The notes beneath the pieces were generated by a model. That model was not told the DNA's origin, searched no databases, and worked only from the letters and a program-made list of their open reading frames with translations. A program made the position numbers and the translations under genes. From JAFAGX01 sp035623255 (GTDB lineage Bacteria > Acidobacteriota > Terriglobia > Terriglobales > Acidobacteriaceae), in assembly GCA_035623255.1 (NCBI GenBank), contig DASPTU010000022.1, forward strand, positions 1 through 46,548: DNA of 46,548 nucleotides, written 5' to 3'. Numbering within the stretch: position 1 is the first letter of the stretch; each line of letters opens with the position of its first letter. Below, piece by piece: positions 40,824 through 46,548 of this stretch.

Positions 40824-41852
40824 GTGAGTAGCAGTAATCTTCACTTGCTGGCAGATGTTAGCGAATCACCCGCGAATGCGCAGCCATCGGCCGCTCCTAA
40901 TGACGCCGGTTTGCTCGATGCATACTCTCAAGCCGTCGTCAGCACGGCGGAGAAAATCAGTCCTTCGGTCGTCAAGATCGACGTTATTCAGACGGCCAAA
41001 ACGCGTTCCGGTGAAACTCGGGAGCGGCAAGGCGGCGGATCCGGATTTGTATTTACGCCGGACGGGCTGATCCTGACCAACAGCCATGTCGTTCATGATG
41101 CCAGCCGCATATCTGTTTCGCTACCGGATGGACGGCGATTTCCCGCCCAAATGATTGGCGATGATCCGGCGACAGATTTGGCGGTAGTCCGCGTTGATGC
41201 CCCCAGCCTGACTGCCGCGCCGTTGGGCGATTCGCAGCGGCTTCGTGTCGGTCAGTTGGCGATTGCGATCGGCAATCCTTACGGGTTTCAGTACACGGTG
41301 ACTGCGGGCGTGGTCAGCGCTCTGGGGCGCTCGTTGCGTTCGTACTCAGGCCGCCTGATTGAGGATGTCATTCAGACGGATGCCTCGCTCAATCCGGGAA
41401 ATTCAGGCGGTCCGCTCGTCACCTCGGATGGCCGGGTAGTTGGTGTCAACACAGCGACGATCTTAGGCGCCCAGGGACTTTGCTTCGCTATCGGGATCAA
41501 CACAGCAAAATACGTAGCCAGCCTTCTGCTGCGTCAAGGAAGAATACGCCGGAGCTATATCGGGGTGGAAGTACAGACGACGTTGCTGCATCGGCGTTTG
41601 GTGCGTTTTTACGACCTTCCGCGAGAGAGCGGAGTGGTGGTTACGTCTGTAGCGGAGAGTAGCCCCGCGAAGGCGGCAGGTTTTCGGGAAGGCGATGTCA
41701 TCGTCGCGTTCGATGGCAAGCCGGTGGCCGGAGTTGACGATCTCTATCGGTTGTTGACCGAAGCTCGCGTAGGAGTAAGCAGTTCGGTCACCGTGCTGCG
41801 GTGGACAGAAAAGCTGGAGCTGCGAGTGGTGCCACAAGAAGCCCGCGGTTAA
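40824..41852 (+). CDS. HtrA/DegP-like S1C serine protease with one PDZ domain, apparently cytoplasmic
   Basis: A 342-residue protease with the triad His88 (LTNSHVVHD), Asp118 (DPATDLAVVRVD) and Ser194 (NPGNSGGPL). A single PDZ domain at ~250-335 has SGVVVTSVAESSPAKAAGF and EGDVIVAFDGKPV. Unlike DegP, no signal peptide or membrane anchor is visible. I start at the GTG at 40824 (SSSNLHLLADVSESPANAQ); an upstream GTG at 40719 would overlap the hemerythrin gene by 59 bases. Confidence 0.87.
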   Translation: MSSSNLHLLADVSESPANAQPSAAPNDAGLLDAYSQAVVSTAEKISPSVVKIDVIQTAKTRSGETRERQGGGSGFVFTPDGLILTNSHVVHDASRISVSLPDGRRFPAQMIGDDPATDLAVVRVDAPSLTAAPLGDSQRLRVGQLAIAIGNPYGFQYTVTAGVVSALGRSLRSYSGRLIEDVIQTDASLNPGNSGGPLVTSDGRVVGVNTATILGAQGLCFAIGINTAKYVASLLLRQGRIRRSYIGVEVQTTLLHRRLVRFYDLPRESGVVVTSVAESSPAKAAGFREGDVIVAFDGKPVAGVDDLYRLLTEARVGVSSSVTVLRWTEKLELRVVPQEARG

Positions 41853-42037
41853 GAGCTTGGAGCAAGCCCGAGTACTTCAGGCACCCACGGAAACCGCAAA
41901 TTCGAGTGTCTCAAATTGCATCAAACGTCGTCCGGCCCACGTTCGCGCAATATTGGAAGTTTGTAAAAGTTTTGTACATCCACATATTTGAGGTTGTCAT
42001 CTAAAGTTACAGTCCAGCACCAGGAAAGGAGAGAAGG

Positions 42038-43345
42038 ATGCCCGCGCTTCAGGAGCAATTGCGTGAGGACCAAGCTGCAACGACATTCCGCTTGGACGTA
42101 CAACTGCACGATTTGTTGACTAAAGCCCCGATTCCCCGGCCAGTTCTGCTTCCCGACAAAGTGGAAGAGAAATTTCCTGAACCGGTATTTCCTCAGCGTC
42201 CTGATCTACTCGCACAAGATGACAACTATGAAGAAAACCTGGCGCGGGCGCGTGCCGGGAAGCGCCGCTGGACCGCTCCGCTGGTTTACCGCGCGATGAA
42301 TGGGTGGCTGTTCCCCTATATCAAGTCCCGGGTTCTGCCGGGGCCATTCCACCCCATCATTGCGTATCTTTTTACCGAATGGAAATGCAATCTCGATTGT
42401 CATTACTGCTGGGCATTCGATAACAGCGTCAGGGGAATGACCGAGGAGGTGGCGAAGCGCTCGATTGACTGGCTGCATTCGACCACATGCCGCGTGCTTG
42501 CGTTCATGGGCGGGGAACCATTGCTTCGGCCTCAGCTAGTGCATAAGGCGTGCTATTACGCTGCCAAGAAAGGGTTCTGGATTTATATGCCTACCAATGC
42601 TCGCCTGCTGCGGCCCGATGTTATCGACCGGCTGGCGGATGCGGGCGTTGCCATCTTTAATTTCGCGGTGGATGCGGTCAATGAGAGACCCGGGCTTCCC
42701 AAGGCGCTCAATCCGGTGCGCAAGTATTTCGATTACCTGGTTCGCAAGCAATATAAGTACGGCTATACGGTCTTCTTTAACATCAACATCTGCCGCAACA
42801 ACCTCGAAGACGTGAAGCAGTTAACGGAAATCGCCCACGATCACGGCATCGCAACCGACTATCACCTCAACGAATCGCCGATGATTGAGCAGAATCACTT
42901 CAAGCACTACGACGCCAACGACACCTTCATCTATCCTGAGAATTGGCCGGAAGTGAATGGGCTGGTGGATTGGATCATCGAGAAGAACAAATCAGGCTAC
43001 AAGATGGTGAACTCGGTGAAGCGGTTGCAGGACATGAAGGACTTCATGCGGGGCAAGGTGGAGCCCTGGAACTGCCGAGCCGGGCAGAATTCCATCATCA
43101 TCCGCGTGGACGGGTCTCTGGCGCCCTGCTTCCCGATGTACTCGGCCACCCACGATTGGGGTGTCATCGAAAATCACAACTTTGAAGTCTCACAATTGAA
43201 CAAGATGAAGAAATCTTGCCAGACCCACTGCTTCTCGACCTTGAATCACAACCTCGGTTTCTGTTACAACGATGCAAGGGTCATTCGCTGGGTGCTCAAG
43301 CAAGCGGTGCGCGGATTTCAAGGTGTCACCGGAAGTTTCGCTTGA
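42038..43345 (+). CDS. Radical SAM protein with Cys-rich C terminus
   Basis: A 435-residue radical SAM protein. The cluster motif is CNLDCHYCW (Cys117, 121, 124), in IIAYLFTEWKCNLDCHYCWA. Downstream LAFMGGEPLLRPQ is the GGE SAM-binding motif, then INICRNNLEDV. The C-terminal third has NCRAGQN, APCF, CQTHCFS and NLGFCYN, a set of Cys able to hold auxiliary clusters as in SPASM/twitch proteins. Overall the sequence resembles HpnH-like and DUF3463 members, but I cannot assign a reaction. AGGAGAG precedes the ATG. A terminator follows. Confidence 0.82.
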   Translation: MPALQEQLREDQAATTFRLDVQLHDLLTKAPIPRPVLLPDKVEEKFPEPVFPQRPDLLAQDDNYEENLARARAGKRRWTAPLVYRAMNGWLFPYIKSRVLPGPFHPIIAYLFTEWKCNLDCHYCWAFDNSVRGMTEEVAKRSIDWLHSTTCRVLAFMGGEPLLRPQLVHKACYYAAKKGFWIYMPTNARLLRPDVIDRLADAGVAIFNFAVDAVNERPGLPKALNPVRKYFDYLVRKQYKYGYTVFFNINICRNNLEDVKQLTEIAHDHGIATDYHLNESPMIEQNHFKHYDANDTFIYPENWPEVNGLVDWIIEKNKSGYKMVNSVKRLQDMKDFMRGKVEPWNCRAGQNSIIIRVDGSLAPCFPMYSATHDWGVIENHNFEVSQLNKMKKSCQTHCFSTLNHNLGFCYNDARVIRWVLKQAVRGFQGVTGSFA

Positions 43346-43380
43346 GCAAAGTTCGTAGGTCACTTTCTTCTCATTGGGGC

Positions 43381-43417
43381 ATTTCTCAGGCGTACTGAGA
43401 AATAGCTTTTTATTTTT
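43381..43417 (+). terminator. Rho-independent terminator after the radical SAM gene
   Basis: A perfect 9-bp stem (ATTTCTCAG / CTGAGAAAT) with a 5-base loop is followed by AGCTTTTTATTTTT. It lies 36 bases after the stop and separates the radical SAM gene from the downstream transcription unit. Confidence 0.85.
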
Positions 43418-43465
43418 CGGACGCCCCGAGGGTCGAAACGGCTCTCGCTGGCGTGAACATCGAAC

Positions 43466-43490
43466 CTCCTTTTTTTGCAAGCGCAAGGAG
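43466..43490 (+). promoter_or_regulatory. Possible hairpin hiding the ribosome-binding site of the small ORF
   Basis: CTCCTT (43466-43471) can pair with AAGGAG (43485-43490), the Shine-Dalgarno of the ATG at 43496, with an inner GC pair and a 5-base bulge. This could limit translation of the downstream coupled genes. Short and speculative. Confidence 0.3.
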
Positions 43491-43495
43491 TTCTG

Positions 43496-43663
43496 ATGCT
43501 GTTCGACAGTACTTCGCAGGTGCAGGCGCAAAGCAGGGTCCGCGGCACCTCGACTGCGGATGCCTACCTCCTTCAGCAGCTCCCCTCGATGGCTGACCTG
43601 CCATCGTCACTTCAGCGCCATGCCTACAAACCAGACACGCCGGAGGAACATAATGGCGACTAA
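43496..43663 (+). CDS. Possible 55-residue leader ORF coupled to the dehydratase-like gene
   Basis: An ATG at 43496 follows AAGGAG by 5 bases and encodes 55 residues (MLFDSTSQVQAQSRVRGTST, then QLPSMADLPSSLQRHAYKPD) ending in TAA. The end overlaps the next ATG (43653) by 11 bases, a layout typical of translational coupling. No homologue is recognised, so it may be a true small protein or only a leader peptide. Confidence 0.45.
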   Translation: MLFDSTSQVQAQSRVRGTSTADAYLLQQLPSMADLPSSLQRHAYKPDTPEEHNGD

Positions 43664-45446
43664 TCTTATCCAAATCCAGAAGGAAGACGATATCAAGCAG
43701 CGGCTGGATGCCGAGCGCGCCCGCCTGCGAAAGATCGCCGGGCTGGACCGCCCCGATCATTTTCATCGTCCATTCGAACGCGCCTTTACTGCCGACGAGA
43801 GAAACCGTGTCACGATTCTTTTCGGAGGATTCACCTGGAAGCACGAGGACCTGATCCGTGCGGTGTTTCAGGGCTGCGGCTATCGTTGCGAAAAACTGCC
43901 TGTTCCCGATGTTCCGGCGTTTCAGTTGGGCAAGGAGTATGGGAACAACGGACAGTGCAATCCGACTTACTTCACGGTCGGGAATCTCGTGCAGTACCTC
44001 CAGTTCCTGGAAAAAGAAGGCGTGTCGCGCCAGCAGATTTTGGACAATTATGTCTTCTTCACTGCCGGTTCTTGTGGGCCATGCCGCTTCGGCATGTATG
44101 AGGCCGAGTATCGCTTCGCACTGAAGAATGCCGGATTCGATGGCTTCCGCGTCCTGCTTTTCAAAGATAGTGATGGCATCAAAGCAGCGTCAGGCGAGCC
44201 GGGACTGAAATTCACCATTGATTTCGGCCTGGGGATGTTGAACGCCTTGCACCTTGGAGACGTGATCAACGACATGATTTACCAGATTCGCCCGTTCGAG
44301 GTGAATAAAGGCGAAACCGATCGGGTATTCCACCAGATGGTTGGCGCGTTGTGCGACGACCTCAAGAACCGTGACTCATTCGAGATCGAACAACGGGCGC
44401 CGGAATGGCTGAAACCAAAGTTCAAAAAGAACAAAGTGCTCAGGAACACCGCAAATGTCTTCGGCAAGATGCATGAACACATGTGGGGAAAAGACTATCT
44501 CGAGGCGCTGCATGCGGCGCGGGAGCGCATCGACAACATCGAGGTCGACCGCACTAAAGTGAAGCCGATGGTGAAGATCACGGGCGAGTTCTGGGCGCAG
44601 ACCACCGAAGGCGACGGCAACTTCCACATGTTTGAGTTCCTTGAGCGTGAAGGCGCACAGGTGATGGTCGAACCGATTGCCACATGGGTCGCGTATCTGA
44701 TGTACCAGGCCAAAGCACATGCGATTGCCAAGTGGCCGGTGAACCGCCCGCATCGCAATCCGGAGTGGCATGAATTCAAGAAGCACATGGCCAACTACTT
44801 TGGGCTGCGCAAGAAACTGTGGGGCATCGGCTTTGGTCAGAAAGCGTGGAATTATTTCTATCACCGCACCATCAAGAACATGGGTGGCATCACGCATCAT
44901 CTGGTGAACCAGCAAGAACTGGCAGACCTCGCGCATCCGTTCTACAACCAGTTCGCTCGCGGCGGTGAGGGACACCTTGAGGTTGGCAAGAATGTGTATT
45001 ACACCGTGCACAAGCTCTGCCACATGGTGCTTGCGTTGAAGCCGTTTGGCTGCATGCCGTCATCACAGTCGGATGGAGTGCAGTCGGCGGTCATCAACAA
45101 GTTTAAGGACATGATCTTCCTGCCGATCGAGACTTCAGGCGAAGGCGAGGTCAACGCGCACAGCCGGGTGCAGATGGCGCTCGGCGAGGCCAAGGTCAAG
45201 GCCAAGGCGGAATTCGAGCAGTGTTTGAAATCCACCGGCAAGAGCCTGGAGGAAATCCGCGCGTACATCTCCGAACATCCGGAGTTGCAGCGGCCGTTGT
45301 ACCACGTTCCGCATCGTGAAGGAATCGCGGGCACGGCAGCGCAGTTCGTCTTGCACGTCAGCGACCGCATGGACAAGAGCACGCAGTCTTGGAAGAAATC
45401 GCACGTGACGGGAGTGGCGGTACCCGCGACCGCGAGCGGAGACTGA
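43653..45446 (+). CDS. 2-hydroxyacyl-CoA dehydratase-like (HgdB/COG3581, DUF2229-type) iron-sulfur protein
   Basis: A 597-residue protein. The start is ATG 43653 with CGGAGGAAC upstream. After a charged lead, VTILFGGFTWKHEDLIRAVF begins the catalytic-like fold. Cysteines cluster at 75/79 (GCGYRC), 102 (GQCNPTYFTVGN) and 141/144 (TAGSCGPCRFGMYEAEYRFA), with PFGCMPSSQSDGVQSA near the C-terminal third. This is the 2-hydroxyglutaryl-CoA-dehydratase-like half that in large activase-related fusions lies next to ATPase domains. Its partner ATPase follows at 45529. Substrate unknown. Confidence 0.8.
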   Translation: MATNLIQIQKEDDIKQRLDAERARLRKIAGLDRPDHFHRPFERAFTADERNRVTILFGGFTWKHEDLIRAVFQGCGYRCEKLPVPDVPAFQLGKEYGNNGQCNPTYFTVGNLVQYLQFLEKEGVSRQQILDNYVFFTAGSCGPCRFGMYEAEYRFALKNAGFDGFRVLLFKDSDGIKAASGEPGLKFTIDFGLGMLNALHLGDVINDMIYQIRPFEVNKGETDRVFHQMVGALCDDLKNRDSFEIEQRAPEWLKPKFKKNKVLRNTANVFGKMHEHMWGKDYLEALHAARERIDNIEVDRTKVKPMVKITGEFWAQTTEGDGNFHMFEFLEREGAQVMVEPIATWVAYLMYQAKAHAIAKWPVNRPHRNPEWHEFKKHMANYFGLRKKLWGIGFGQKAWNYFYHRTIKNMGGITHHLVNQQELADLAHPFYNQFARGGEGHLEVGKNVYYTVHKLCHMVLALKPFGCMPSSQSDGVQSAVINKFKDMIFLPIETSGEGEVNAHSRVQMALGEAKVKAKAEFEQCLKSTGKSLEEIRAYISEHPELQRPLYHVPHREGIAGTAAQFVLHVSDRMDKSTQSWKKSHVTGVAVPATASGD

Positions 45447-45528
45447 GAAAACAACGGTCAGGGGTCAGGAGTCGGCAACCGGCAACGGCGTTGAGAAACG
45501 CTCCATGAAAACAGGGTCAGAGGACTGA

Positions 45529-46548
45529 ATGCACGATCACGAAGGAAACCACGATCACCAGGCGACACAGCACAGGCACCCGGTGTGTGCGGCGCAAGTT
45601 AAGCCGCAAGAGCACTTAAAACCGCATGACCACCAGACCAAGTTCCTGGTCGGTCTCGACGTGGGCTCCACGACGGTGAAAGCGGTAGTGGCCGAGGCGG
45701 CTACGGACAAGATGCTGTGGTGTGACTATCAACGCCACGAAACCAAGCAACCAGAGAAGACCTTAGAGTTTCTGAAACGCATGGAAGCTGAGGTCGGTAT
45801 CAATCGGCATAACACGCGCATGTTCATGACCGGCTCTGGCGGGGGCTCGATTGCTGACCAGATCGGGGCGAAGTTCGTGCAGGAGGTGACCGCGGTTTCG
45901 CTCGCGGTGGAGAAGCTGCATCCCGAAGTTTATTCCGTGATCGAGCTGGGTGGACAGGACGCCAAGATTATTGTCTTCAAGGACGATGAGGAGACCGGGC
46001 GCAAGAAGAAAATCCCATCCATGAATGACAAGTGTGCCGGCGGCACCGGCGCGGTCATCGACAAGATTAACGCCAAATTGAAGATTCCGTCGGAACAGCT
46101 TTGCCAACAGGGGTATCACGGAATCAAGCTCCACAAGGTGGCGGGGAAGTGCGGAGTTTTTGCAGAAACCGACATCAACAGCCTGCAGAAGGTCGGGACG
46201 CCGCCCGATGAGCTGATGGCATCACTGTTCGAAGCCATCGTTCTGCAAAATCTCAGTGTTCTTACGCGTGGTCATACGCTGCGTCCACACGTGTTGTTGC
46301 TGGGCGGCCCGAACAGTTTTGTTAAGGGCATGCGTGAGGCATGGCAAGCCAACATTCCGCGCATGTGGCAGGAACGGAAAGTTGCCGTCCCGGAAGGCGC
46401 CAAACCGGAGGAGCTGATCAAGGTCCCACAAAACGCGCAGTATTTTGCCGCTCTTGGGGCAATCGAATTTGGCAAGAGCGAAGAGGATTGCATTGGCTGC
46501 TATCAGGGATATGAACGGTTGGTGCACTACATCGACTTCGGCCGTCAG
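45529..46548 (+). CDS. BadF/BadG/HgdC-type ATPase (acyl-CoA dehydratase activator), truncated by the right edge
   Basis: An open frame of 340 codons to the window end. The first 35 residues hold nine His (MHDHEGNHDH, QHRHP, PHDHQ), unusual for the family. Then come GLDVGSTTVKAV (phosphate-1), ELGGQDAKII (phosphate-2 region), NDKCAGGTGAVIDKI and GKCGVFAETDINSLQ. The two Cys of the last two blocks are where activases share an intersubunit [4Fe-4S] cluster. ATP hydrolysis by such dimers fires a single electron at low potential into the partner, here the dehydratase-like protein upstream. ATG 45529 is the first start in the frame. C-terminal end not seen. Confidence 0.88.
   Translation, partial: MHDHEGNHDHQATQHRHPVCAAQVKPQEHLKPHDHQTKFLVGLDVGSTTVKAVVAEAATDKMLWCDYQRHETKQPEKTLEFLKRMEAEVGINRHNTRMFMTGSGGGSIADQIGAKFVQEVTAVSLAVEKLHPEVYSVIELGGQDAKIIVFKDDEETGRKKKIPSMNDKCAGGTGAVIDKINAKLKIPSEQLCQQGYHGIKLHKVAGKCGVFAETDINSLQKVGTPPDELMASLFEAIVLQNLSVLTRGHTLRPHVLLLGGPNSFVKGMREAWQANIPRMWQERKVAVPEGAKPEELIKVPQNAQYFAALGAIEFGKSEEDCIGCYQGYERLVHYIDFGRQ

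Noticed and set aside
1..46548. tRNA and rRNA genes and riboswitches
   Set aside because: Reading both strands by eye revealed no conserved T-loop, anticodon or rRNA words. A dedicated covariance search could still find a short RNA.

Overview
The window is about 46.5 kb of moderately GC-rich, densely coded bacterial chromosome. No rRNA or tRNA gene, CRISPR array or phage block is visible. The content suggests a Gram-negative soil member of the Acidobacteriota (inference). The clues are an LptE-type lipoprotein and a TonB-like protein (an outer membrane), DUF2911+TPR and DUF4440 secreted proteins, a YpdA-type bacillithiol-disulfide reductase, methylmalonyl-CoA epimerase with MeaB, and a chimera-rich set of exported hypotheticals. 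No taxonomic search was possible.

Layout. Bases 1-56 hold the start of an IS110-type transposase running off the left edge. Bases 204-5404 carry an FAD oxidoreductase, ssb, a small ferredoxin, a nickel/cobalt-type permease, an exported hypothetical and a solitary N-acetylmuramidase. Bases 5444-9695 are a minus-strand operon: a FadR-type GntR regulator, then a fused gamma-delta, an alpha and a beta subunit of a 2-oxoacid:ferredoxin oxidoreductase. Its alpha subunit carries the residues I associate with oxalate oxidoreductase rather than pyruvate oxidoreductase. Upstream, on the same strand, is an aromatic/histidine ammonia-lyase homologue whose MIO triad reads Ala-Cys-Gly.

Bases 11602-14436 hold a CxxCH exported protein, a YbaK-type deacylase, a 66-residue helical protein, a stand-alone Clp D2-type AAA+ ATPase and a receiver-only response regulator. 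Two copies of a ~142-bp repeat (14464-14604 and 17566-17707) flank a HEAT/barrel-sandwich membrane protein, a PAS histidine kinase and an exported hypothetical; a TonB-like protein follows.

Bases 19573-24656 are a minus-strand envelope/replication operon: psd, pssA, a catalytic-Cys-less aspartate-semialdehyde dehydrogenase homologue (Usg-like), lptE, holA and an arylamine N-acetyltransferase, mostly joined by 1-4 base overlaps. Next come a DUF465 protein with a clear terminator, rimI, tsaB, methylmalonyl-CoA epimerase and meaB. Bases 27966-29118 look like an accessory insertion: an orphan small protein, a 20-codon acyl-CoA dehydrogenase remnant and a MazEF-like pair whose toxin has no AUG/GUG/UUG start. 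After it lie an intact acyl-CoA dehydrogenase, an Mpo1-like protein, hemW, ypdA, fumC, a DUF4440 protein, a MidA-type methyltransferase, a DUF2911/TPR protein, a 3-hydroxyacyl-CoA dehydrogenase, a HAD phosphatase, a hemerythrin and a cytoplasmic HtrA-like protease.

The right end (42038-46548) holds a radical SAM protein, a good terminator, then a probable small coupled ORF, a 2-hydroxyacyl-CoA-dehydratase-like iron-sulfur protein and a His-rich BadF/HgdC-type ATPase running off the right edge. The two most interesting systems are the oxalate-oxidoreductase-like operon and this split dehydratase/activase cluster.
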